A stretch of 6,724 nucleotides of DNA from Oscillospiraceae bacterium (GTDB lineage: Bacteria > Bacillota > Clostridia > Oscillospirales > CAG-272). Positions within the stretch are counted from its first letter, which is position 1, and each line of letters opens with the position of its first letter. The stretch is taken from assembly GCA_015065205.1 (NCBI GenBank), contig SVQS01000105.1:1-6724 (forward strand), given 5' to 3'. The translations under genes were made by a program, and so were the position numbers. Positions 1-5,939 of the stretch are shown one piece after another. A model generated the notes under the pieces. It had not been told where the DNA came from. It did no database searches and saw only the letters and a program-made list of their open reading frames with translations.

Positions 1-225
1 GTCACCACTCCCGAGGTTACCACTCCCGAGGTTACCACTCCCGAGGTCACCACTCCCGAGGTCACGACTCCCGAGGTTACCACTCCCGAGGTTACCACTC
101 CCGAGGTTACCACTCCCGAGGTCACGACTCCCGAGGTCACGACTCCCGAGGTTACCACTCCCGAGGTTACCACTCCCGAGGTCACGACTCCCGAGGTCAC
201 GACTCCCGAGGTCACGACTCCTGAG
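1..225 (+). repeat. 15-bp tandem minisatellite, 15 units, encoding VTTPE
   Basis: Fifteen uninterrupted 15-bp units run from the window edge, so the array may continue upstream. Three unit types occur: A (GTC ACC), B (GTT ACC) and C (GTC ACG), each followed by ACT CCC GAG; the last unit has CCT. The order is A B B A C B B B C C B B C C C'. Every difference is synonymous, so all units read VTTPE. Positions 91-150 and 151-210 are perfect 60-bp copies (BBCC), showing recent expansion in multi-unit blocks. Such arrays usually vary in copy number between strains. Confidence 0.97.
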
Positions 226-1437
226 GAGACCACATCCGCCCCCGATGATGATCATTCTCCCGACGAGCCAAACAACCAAAATGTTATTGATGCTATCATC
301 AAAAAGCTGGCAATGCTTGAGTCGGTCTTCCAAACAGATGGTCGTGGATGGTGCATGTACAACGACATTATGGGTTCTGCCGTTACTGAGGTGCTCTCCA
401 AGCAAGATCTTTTGATTGCGAGCGGGGGCAATGCAGACGATATCCATTTAGCAGGTCAAGCTACCGAAAATTTGCGTGTGTTGCTCAAAGAGTATAACGA
501 TTTGCGCACGACAAAAGGTCAATTAGATTACGATAAATATGTGGCGTTATATCAATATTATACGGATAACTACGATGCACTCACAAAGAACTTCTGTGAT
601 TTGTATAAAACGCTGAAAGGTCTTTACGGCAATACTGTTGTTTCTAATTATCTTTCTCTAAAAGGAAAATCCGAGCACTATCGCCAGCTTGTAGGGCATT
701 TATTTGTTGTTTCCACGGCGCTTGATCAAGAAAATGATCGAGACGAAGAAGCTTGGCGTATGGATAGGAAGACACTGCGCGAAGTCATTGAGGATGTTCA
801 CTATTTCCCGGATGGCGATTGGTATCCACAAAGCATCGATGATATTATTCCTCCGGAAAAGCCGGATGAAGCGCACATAATCACTGCCATCATAAACAAG
901 CTGGTACTGCTTGAATCCGTTTTCCAAAAGGATAGCCGCGGATGGTGTATGTACAACGACATTATGGGATCTGCCGTTACGCAGACGCTCCAGAAAAAAG
1001 ATGCGCTGATTGCCGCCGGCGGTAATGCTGATGATATTAATCTTGCAGCCATAGCAACCCAAAATTTGCGCGTATTGCTTAAAGGCTATAGCGATTTGCG
1101 TGCGGCAGAATACGTTTCCGATTACGATAAGTACAAGGCTTTATATCAGTATTATGTCAACAACTACGATGCACTCAAACAGAATTTCTGTGACCTATAT
1201 AAAACGCTCAATGGGCTTTATAAAAATGATGCCGTTCATGGTTACATTTCTTTGCAAGAAAAAACATTACATTATCGCCAGCTTGTAGGACATTTGTTTG
1301 TTGTTTCCACGGCGCTTGATCAAGAAAATGATCGAGACGAAGATGCTTGGCGTATAGATAGGAAGACACTGCGCGAAGTCATTGAGGATGTTCACTATTT
1401 CCCGGATGGCGATTGGTATCCTTCAGTGCTGTATTAA
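1..1437 (+). CDS. 3' part of a large repeat protein, probably secreted or surface: (VTTPE)15 stalk plus two copies of an unrecognised ~183-aa domain
   Basis: The frame is open from the first base and ends at TAA 1435-1437, giving 478 residues; the true start lies upstream. The first ATG in frame (313) falls inside the first large domain, so it is not the start. Residues 1-75 are fifteen VTTPE pentapeptides; 76-93 are a Thr/Pro/Asp-rich linker; 94-276 are domain copy 1; 277-291 are a short acidic linker (IIPPEKPDE); 292-474 are copy 2; only SVLY follows. Each copy is mostly helical-looking and carries RGWCMYNDIMGSAVT, a Tyr-rich stretch (eight Tyr in 34 residues, around DYDKY..LYQYY..NYDAL), NFCDLYKTL, and a C-terminal FPDGDWYP. 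Each has two Cys (WCMY and NFCD), which could pair if exported. I do not recognise the domain. Thr/Pro/Glu pentapeptide stalks are common in exported Gram-positive proteins, so a surface location is an inference. There is no LPXTG motif or C-terminal membrane segment, so any anchor must be N-terminal. A terminator follows 12 nt after the stop. Confidence 0.9.
   Translation, partial: VTTPEVTTPEVTTPEVTTPEVTTPEVTTPEVTTPEVTTPEVTTPEVTTPEVTTPEVTTPEVTTPEVTTPEVTTPEETTSAPDDDHSPDEPNNQNVIDAIIKKLAMLESVFQTDGRGWCMYNDIMGSAVTEVLSKQDLLIASGGNADDIHLAGQATENLRVLLKEYNDLRTTKGQLDYDKYVALYQYYTDNYDALTKNFCDLYKTLKGLYGNTVVSNYLSLKGKSEHYRQLVGHLFVVSTALDQENDRDEEAWRMDRKTLREVIEDVHYFPDGDWYPQSIDDIIPPEKPDEAHIITAIINKLVLLESVFQKDSRGWCMYNDIMGSAVTQTLQKKDALIAAGGNADDINLAAIATQNLRVLLKGYSDLRAAEYVSDYDKYKALYQYYVNNYDALKQNFCDLYKTLNGLYKNDAVHGYISLQEKTLHYRQLVGHLFVVSTALDQENDRDEDAWRIDRKTLREVIEDVHYFPDGDWYPSVLY
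280..828 (+). repeat. Domain copy 1 of the duplicated unknown domain (residues 94-276)
   Basis: It aligns without gaps to the second copy at a constant offset of 594 bp. By hand count about 139 of 183 residues are identical (~76%). The copy begins around NVIDAIIKKL and ends at FPDGDWYP. Identity is uneven: the last ~50 residues differ at only two positions, while the first ~130 carry nearly all substitutions and many synonymous changes. Confidence 0.93.
874..1422 (+). repeat. Domain copy 2 of the duplicated unknown domain (residues 292-474)
   Basis: It starts around HIITAIINKL and ends at FPDGDWYP, followed by only SVLY and the stop. All landmark motifs of copy 1 are kept (RGWCMYNDIMGSAVT, GGNADDI, NLRVLLK, NFCDLYKTL, HYRQLVGHLFVVSTALDQ). 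From 1270 to 1421 the DNA differs from 676-827 at about five positions only. Confidence 0.93.
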
Positions 1438-1449
1438 TTTAAAAAACGA

Positions 1450-1491
1450 AAAAGCCATAACTATCACCCAAGTTTGATAGTTGTGGCTTTT
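1450..1491 (+). terminator. Rho-independent terminator of the repeat-protein gene
   Basis: A 17-bp stem pairs 1450-1466 (AAAAGCCATAACTATCA) with 1475-1491 (TGATAGTTGTGGCTTTT), with one G-U pair and an 8-nt loop. The arm ends in TTTT, and the stem begins 12 nt after the stop codon. The A-run on the left arm would give a U-run on the other strand, but no gene converges here. Confidence 0.88.
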
Positions 1492-1526
1492 ATGTTGTAG
1501 AGATAACGCACATACCATTACAGTGC

Positions 1527-1550
1527 AAAAAAATATTTTAAAAAAAATCT
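1527..1550 (+). promoter_or_regulatory. A/T-tract UP-like element of the tRNA promoter
   Basis: Two long A-runs with a central TATTTT lie just upstream of the -35 box, about 46-69 bases before the expected transcription start. This is where UP elements contact the alpha subunit C-terminal domains in stable-RNA promoters. The assignment rests on composition and position only. Confidence 0.5.
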
Positions 1551-1560
1551 TCAAAACCTC

Positions 1561-1589
1561 TTGCAATTCCCCAAAATGTATGATATAAT
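1561..1589 (+). promoter_or_regulatory. Promoter of the tRNA-Val gene (extended -10)
   Basis: The -35 box is TTGCAA (1561-1566), followed by a 17-bp spacer and a perfect TATAAT (1584-1589). TG at 1581-1582 makes it an extended -10. Transcription would start near 1595, leaving a leader of only about five nucleotides before the tRNA. Confidence 0.85.
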
Positions 1590-1600
1590 ATACACCGCTT

Positions 1601-1677
<77 letters not shown>

Positions 1678-1678
1678 G

Positions 1679-1720
1679 AAAAAAGCACACATTGTCTACC
1701 AAGACAATGTGTGCTTTTTT
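1679..1720 (+). terminator. Strong rho-independent terminator after the tRNA
   Basis: A perfect 19-bp inverted repeat (1679-1697 with 1702-1720) closes a 4-nt ACCA loop. Its core is GCACACATTGTCT/AGACAATGTGTGC, flanked by an A-run on the left and six T on the right. It starts two bases after the tRNA CCA, so it serves the monocistronic tRNA transcript and separates it from the sugar operon. Confidence 0.93.
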
Positions 1721-1724
1721 CAAC

Positions 1725-1897
1725 GAAATTCGCCTTTGGCGAGTGAAATATGGCTTCGCCATGTGAAATAGCTACGCTGTGAAATATTTGCTTCGCAAAT
1801 GTGAAAGGCGAATTTCATTTCACATTGCTACGAAGGAGCAATATTTCACAATTCACAAAGTGAATTATTTCACATTTGGCATCGCCGAATATTTCAC
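1725..1897. repeat. Inverted array of heptamer GTGAAAT/ATTTCAC punctuating small, sequence-diverse hairpins
   Basis: The left half reads GTGAAAT at 1743, 1763 and 1779, with GTGAAA at 1801. Between these lie the palindromes ATGGC-TTC-GCCAT (1750-1762), AGC-TAC-GCT (1770-1778) and ATTTGC-TTC-GCAAAT (1786-1800); TCGCC-TTT-GGCGA (1730-1742) precedes the first heptamer. The right half carries the reverse complement ATTTCAC at 1817, 1843, 1867 and 1891. These enclose ATTGCT..AGCAAT (1824-1842), AATTCAC-AAA-GTGAATT (1850-1866) and ATTTGGC-ATC-GCCGAAT (1874-1890, one G-T pair). GAAATTCGCC (1725-1734) is also the exact reverse complement of GGCGAATTTC (1807-1816) at the turning point. No ORF or transposase is present. 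It resembles a miniature palindromic intergenic element; its function is unknown. Confidence 0.9.
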
Positions 1898-1926
1898 TTG
1901 AAAAGTTGATGAATTTGTGATATAAT
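1898..1926 (+). promoter_or_regulatory. Promoter of the alpha-glucoside/alpha-galactoside operon (extended -10)
   Basis: The -35 box is TTGAAA (1898-1903), followed by a 17-bp spacer and TATAAT (1921-1926), with TG at 1918-1919 as an extended -10. The predicted start is near 1932-1934, giving a leader of about 36 nt. The -35 box begins on the base right after the last ATTTCAC of the hairpin array. Confidence 0.85.
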
Positions 1927-1939
1927 AATGTGAAACATT
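1927..1939. promoter_or_regulatory. Possible operator palindrome over the transcription start
   Basis: AATGT-GAA-ACATT is a 5-bp inverted repeat starting on the base after the -10 box and covering the predicted start. A repressor bound here would block initiation. It is short, matches no operator I can name with confidence, and contains GTGAAA, so it may instead be a relic of the neighbouring hairpin array. Confidence 0.25.
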
Positions 1940-1954
1940 TCTGCAACTACGCAA

Positions 1955-1961
1955 AAAGGAG
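1955..1961 (+). promoter_or_regulatory. Ribosome binding site that fixes the alpha-glucosidase start
   Basis: AAAGGAG lies seven bases before ATG 1969. The only longer in-frame alternative is GTG at 1930, just four bases after the -10 box and upstream of the expected transcription start, so it cannot be used from this promoter. Confidence 0.9.
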
Positions 1962-1968
1962 AAACAAT

Positions 1969-3594
1969 ATGGCTTATCAAAAGGATACTGTTGTATATCA
2001 AATTTATCCGCGTTCCTTCAAGGATACCACCGGAAACGGGGTGGGGGATATTCGCGGCATTATTGAAGGGTTGGATCATCTTGCCGATCTCGGTATCAAT
2101 ATGATCTGGCTTTCTCCCGTGTATGTCAGTCCCAACGATGACAACGGCTACGATATAGCAGACTACACTGCCATTCAGCCCGAGTTTGGCACAATGGAAG
2201 ATTTTGATGAGCTTGTTGCCAAGGCAAAGGCGCGCGGAATTGGTATTTTGATGGATCTTGTTATCAATCATACATCCGATGAGCACGAATGGTTCCGCCG
2301 TGCACTCGCAGGCGAGGAAAAATACAAAAATTATTATATCATCAAAAAAGGAAAGAACGGCAAGCTTCCCAATAACTGGGGCAACTTTTTTGCCGAGTGC
2401 CCGTGGGCGAAATTTGGAGATAGCAAGGATGAATACTACCTGCACCTTTTCTCCAAAAAGCAACCTGACCTCAACTGGGATAACCCCGAGGTACTTGAGG
2501 AAATTAAAAGGATTATGCGCTTTTGGCTTGATAAAGGCGTTGCAGGCTTCCGTTGCGATGTTATCAATGTCATACACAAACAGTCCCTCGAAAACGGCCG
2601 TCCGCGTGCAATTCTGACAGGACAAGAGCATTACCTCTCCACCGAGGGCTGTCACAAGATCCTGCAAACACTGAACCGCGAAGTTCTTGCACCCTATGGC
2701 GCATTTACCGTTGGAGAGACGGTATTTGTCGATATTCCCAAGGCACGCGCCCTTTGCTCTCCCGAACGTGAAGAGCTCGATATGGTGTTCGCATTCGAGC
2801 ATATGGAATGTGACCAAATCATCGTCAAATGGTTCAAAACAAAATTGCGTCCTCGTCGCTTGATGAAATGCCTGACCAAGTGGCAGACTGCTCTTGATTG
2901 GAATGCTTGCTATTTTGAAAACCACGACCAACCGCGCTTTATTTCCCGTTTTGACGACCTTGGCCCTTACCGCAAAGAGGCATCCAAAATGATGGCAGGA
3001 CTCCAAATGACGCTGCGTGGTACCCCCTATATGCACGAGGGGCAGGAGATTGGTATGACTAACGGTGACTTTGCAAACCTTGATGAAATTGAGGATATCG
3101 AAAGCCACAATATCTGGGCAATGGCTACCAAGCTTGGCATTCCCAAACGCATCCGCTGGAAGATGATTCAACGCACCTCGCGCGATAACGGCCGCACTCC
3201 TATGCAATGGACGGCAGGTGAGAACGCAGGCTTCTCAAAGGGAAAGCCTTGGCTCAAGGTCAATGGCAATCATACTGAGGTCAACGTAGAGACTGAAAAA
3301 GCAGATCCCAACGGCGTTCTTGCTTTTTGGAAGAAGATGATCGCGCTCCGCAAAACGCATCCTGTTCTTATTGATGGCACATTCCGTTCCGTTTACGAGG
3401 GGCGCGCGGTTTATGTTTTTGCACGTGAACTCGATGACAAAACCTTGCTCTCTATCTGCAATATGACGGGTAAATCAGCAAAGTTGCCCGCTGTTGTGAA
3501 CAAGGATGGCAAGCTGATTGCGTGCAATTATCAAGAAAACAACATCGATACTCTGAAACCTTTTGAATTTAGACTTTTGGAGATTGAAAAATGA
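1969..3594 (+). CDS. GH13 subfamily 31 alpha-glucosidase, oligo-1,6-glucosidase / dextran-glucosidase type
   Basis: This 541-residue cytoplasmic enzyme (no signal peptide) should hydrolyse alpha-glucosidic bonds at the non-reducing end of short oligosaccharides such as isomaltose. The (beta/alpha)8 barrel opens with VVYQIYPRSF (8-17) and has SPVYVSPNDDNGYDI (49-63). The conserved regions are DLVINHTSDEH (96-106), QPDLNW (165-170), GFRCDVIN (193-200) with nucleophile D197, GE (249-250) with acid/base E250, and ENHDQPR (317-323) with transition-state stabiliser D320. SRDNGRTPMQW (404-414) is a family landmark, and a C-terminal beta domain covers about 470-541. Val198 after the nucleophile is the residue associated with alpha-1,6 preference in this family; alpha-1,4 enzymes tend to have Ala or Thr. 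The usual metal loop D-x-N-x-D-G-x-G-D reads D19-T-T21-G-N23-G-V-G-D27, so two ligands are altered. The stop overlaps the next gene's start by 4 nt. Trehalose-6-phosphate hydrolase and sucrose isomerase are related but less likely. Confidence 0.93.
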   Translation: MAYQKDTVVYQIYPRSFKDTTGNGVGDIRGIIEGLDHLADLGINMIWLSPVYVSPNDDNGYDIADYTAIQPEFGTMEDFDELVAKAKARGIGILMDLVINHTSDEHEWFRRALAGEEKYKNYYIIKKGKNGKLPNNWGNFFAECPWAKFGDSKDEYYLHLFSKKQPDLNWDNPEVLEEIKRIMRFWLDKGVAGFRCDVINVIHKQSLENGRPRAILTGQEHYLSTEGCHKILQTLNREVLAPYGAFTVGETVFVDIPKARALCSPEREELDMVFAFEHMECDQIIVKWFKTKLRPRRLMKCLTKWQTALDWNACYFENHDQPRFISRFDDLGPYRKEASKMMAGLQMTLRGTPYMHEGQEIGMTNGDFANLDEIEDIESHNIWAMATKLGIPKRIRWKMIQRTSRDNGRTPMQWTAGENAGFSKGKPWLKVNGNHTEVNVETEKADPNGVLAFWKKMIALRKTHPVLIDGTFRSVYEGRAVYVFARELDDKTLLSICNMTGKSAKLPAVVNKDGKLIACNYQENNIDTLKPFEFRLLEIEK

Positions 3595-5939
3595 TTAAAA
3601 TAGAGAATGGCGTTTTCTCTTTGGAAACGCAAAACACAAGCTATCTCTTTCGCGTGACCTCGCGTGGGCATCTCGAGCATATCTATTACGGCACACGTGT
3701 GTCCGTAGCCGATGCCGCGGCTCTGTGCCTCAAAAACAATATGATGCTTGGAACCACGGTGGCTTACGATGCCGAGAATGCCGCGTATTCTCTCGAAACA
3801 CTTCCGCAAGAGTATTCGGGCATTGGCAAAGGGGACTATCGCCATACGCCAATGGAGTTGATCCTTCCCGACGGCTCGTTTGTAACCGATTTTGTTTATG
3901 AAAGCCACAGTATTTCGAATTCTCCCGTTACCGATAAAGCACTCCCGTTTGCTACAGGTAAAGGCGAGACCTTGACCGTTGTGCTTGCCGACAAGAAATA
4001 TCCAAACCTCAAATTGGAGCTTTACTATACCGTATTTGAGGATTGCAACGTCATCGCACGCCACGCACGTCTTTGCAACGGTGGCGAAGGGGACGTATTT
4101 ATTCGCAAATTTATGAGCTTTATGTTTGATCTGCCGCGTGCCGATTACACAATGCTCACCCTCGATGGAGGATGGGCAAAGGAAGCCCATATCCATGAGC
4201 GGCCCCTATCTTACGGAATTTTCGTCAACGATTCCACCACAGGCGATTCCTCTAACCGCCACAACCCCGCGTTTATGCTCAAGAGAATGGACGCAAACGA
4301 AGAGTGGGGCGAGGTGCTTGGCTTTAACCTCATTTACAGCGGCAACCACTATTCTGCTGTTGAAATGGGCAATCACGATACTCTGCGTGTTATGAGCGGT
4401 ATCAATCCTCATTGCTTTTTGTGGAAACTGAAAACGGGTGAGAGCTTTGTTACACCGCAGGCTGTTATGAGCTATACCACAGGCGGCACAAATGCGCTCA
4501 TGGCAAATATGCACGATTTTGTCAATAGCCATATTATCCGTAAGAATTTCCAAAATAGCGAGCGTCCCATTGTGATTAACAATTGGGAAGCCACCTTCTT
4601 CCATTTTAACCGTCGCAAGCTCCTGGCCCTTGCGCGGAAAGCAAAAGGGCTGGGCGTCGAGATGTTTGTTCTCGATGACGGATGGTTCGGTCGTCGAAAC
4701 AGCGACACCGCAGGGCTCGGTGATTGGACCGTCAATACCAAAAAACTCCCGGGTGGCATTACCGCTTTGGCGAAGAAGATCAACAAGATGGGGATGCAAT
4801 TCGGACTTTGGTTTGAGCCAGAATGTGTCAATGAGGATAGCGACTTGTATCGCATGCACCCCGAATGGGCAATTCGCGTTCCCGAAAGAGAACCAAGCTA
4901 CGGGCGCAACCAGCTGGTGCTCGACCTGACGCGCGCCGACGTGCGTGATTACATTGTTAATGCTTTGGATGATGTTCTTTCGGCATCGAACATTGCCTAC
5001 GTCAAATGGGATTATAACCGTCACATCAGCGATATGTACTCGGCAACGCTCAAAAATCAGGGTGAATTCTTCCACCGCTATATTTTGGGACTCTATGAGG
5101 TGCTTGATCGCATCTTCTGCGAGAAGCACCCGAAAGTACTTTTGGAAAGCTGCTCGTCGGGCGGTAATCGCTTCGACCTCGGTATGCTGTGCTACTCGCC
5201 GCAGATCTGGACGTCTGATGATACCGATGCGCGTGAGCGTATCGACATTCAAAAGGGAATCTACTGCTTCTATCCGCCCTCCTGTGTGTCCTGTCACGTC
5301 TCTATGACGCCCAATCAGCAAACCTTGCGTGATGCACCGCTTTCCACACGTTTTAATGTGGCAACCTTTGGTGTGCTTGGCTATGAGTTGGATTTTGGCG
5401 AGCTGACACCCGAGGAACGTAAGCAGATCAAGCGGCAAATTGCCTTTTATAAGGCCCACCGTAAAACCTTGCAGTACGGACGCTTTGCACGTGTCAATGC
5501 AGGAGAGGATAGGGAATGTTGGCAAATCAGTTGCGGCGGTGAAACCGTAGCGGCAGTTTACAACCTCGACTATCACACAAGCCCTGCGCGTGACACCTTG
5601 CGTGTGCTGAACACCGAGCGTGATGCCGTCTATACCATGCAATCGGTTGAGCAATGCCTCAAAATCTCGCGCTTCGGTTCGCTTATCAAGCACGTCTTTC
5701 CCATTACGCTCAAGGCTGACGGACCGATTTTGCGCTTTGTCAACCGCCATTTTTCAATGAAGGACGGGGAGGAGTCCTATACCGTCTCGGGGGCAGGTTT
5801 GCAATCGGGTATTCCACTCTTTATGCAGTATAGCGGAACGGGCTATCATCCATCCCTGCGCATTTTAGGCGATTGGGGAAGCACCTTGTATCTGATTCAA
5901 AAGATTGAAAATGAGAAAGGAACAAACAACAATGGATAA
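3591..5939 (+). CDS. GH36 alpha-galactosidase
   Basis: This 782-residue protein lacks a signal peptide and is probably cytoplasmic. It should release terminal alpha-1,6-galactose from melibiose, raffinose and stachyose. The N-terminal beta-sandwich (about 1-310) includes PQEYSGIGKGDYRHTPMEL (72-90). The catalytic barrel has INNWEATFF (329-337), LDDGWFG (361-367), FGLWFEPE (404-411) and YVKWDYNRHISD (470-481) with nucleophile D474. It continues with LLESCSSGGNRFDLGML (517-533) and WTSDDTDARER (540-550), which holds the acid/base Asp, probably D543. A C-terminal beta domain (about 630-770) follows. The CSSGGNRFD form, rather than CxGGGGRFD, fits a GH36 branch frequent in Clostridia. The length slightly exceeds the ~720-750 usual for bacterial members; I see no extra domain, only a short polar tail after YLIQKI. 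ATG 3591 overlaps the previous stop in ATGA, with GGAG (3579-3582) eight bases before it. The end overlaps the symporter gene by 8 nt, so translation is probably coupled throughout. Confidence 0.96.
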   Translation: MIKIENGVFSLETQNTSYLFRVTSRGHLEHIYYGTRVSVADAAALCLKNNMMLGTTVAYDAENAAYSLETLPQEYSGIGKGDYRHTPMELILPDGSFVTDFVYESHSISNSPVTDKALPFATGKGETLTVVLADKKYPNLKLELYYTVFEDCNVIARHARLCNGGEGDVFIRKFMSFMFDLPRADYTMLTLDGGWAKEAHIHERPLSYGIFVNDSTTGDSSNRHNPAFMLKRMDANEEWGEVLGFNLIYSGNHYSAVEMGNHDTLRVMSGINPHCFLWKLKTGESFVTPQAVMSYTTGGTNALMANMHDFVNSHIIRKNFQNSERPIVINNWEATFFHFNRRKLLALARKAKGLGVEMFVLDDGWFGRRNSDTAGLGDWTVNTKKLPGGITALAKKINKMGMQFGLWFEPECVNEDSDLYRMHPEWAIRVPEREPSYGRNQLVLDLTRADVRDYIVNALDDVLSASNIAYVKWDYNRHISDMYSATLKNQGEFFHRYILGLYEVLDRIFCEKHPKVLLESCSSGGNRFDLGMLCYSPQIWTSDDTDARERIDIQKGIYCFYPPSCVSCHVSMTPNQQTLRDAPLSTRFNVATFGVLGYELDFGELTPEERKQIKRQIAFYKAHRKTLQYGRFARVNAGEDRECWQISCGGETVAAVYNLDYHTSPARDTLRVLNTERDAVYTMQSVEQCLKISRFGSLIKHVFPITLKADGPILRFVNRHFSMKDGEESYTVSGAGLQSGIPLFMQYSGTGYHPSLRILGDWGSTLYLIQKIENEKGTNNNG

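Noticed and set aside
700..1062. Two overlapping minus-strand ORFs (120 and 83 codons)
   Set aside because: Both are antisense to the duplicated domains, with no ribosome sites and no domain signal.
313..1437. Start of the repeat protein at ATG 313
   Set aside because: This ATG lies inside the conserved first domain copy (the matching position in copy 2 is Leu), and the same frame is open and coding-like to the window edge.
1725..1897. CRISPR array
   Set aside because: The repeated unit is only 7 bp, the intervals (9-19 bp) are palindromic rather than unique spacers, the repeats invert midway, and no cas genes are present.
1930..1968. N-terminal extension of the alpha-glucosidase from GTG 1930
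   Set aside because: It begins four bases after the -10 box, upstream of the expected transcript start, has no ribosome site, and adds 13 residues not typical of the family; ATG 1969 has AAAGGAG at ideal spacing.
1894..3207. Minus-strand ORF of 437 codons over the alpha-glucosidase
   Set aside because: It is an antisense shadow of a well-supported GH13 gene, with no coherent motifs.
4206..5750. Minus-strand ORF of 514 codons inside the alpha-galactosidase gene
   Set aside because: It lies wholly antisense to a gene with intact catalytic motifs, its translation shows no recognisable domain, and its length follows from the codon bias of the sense strand.
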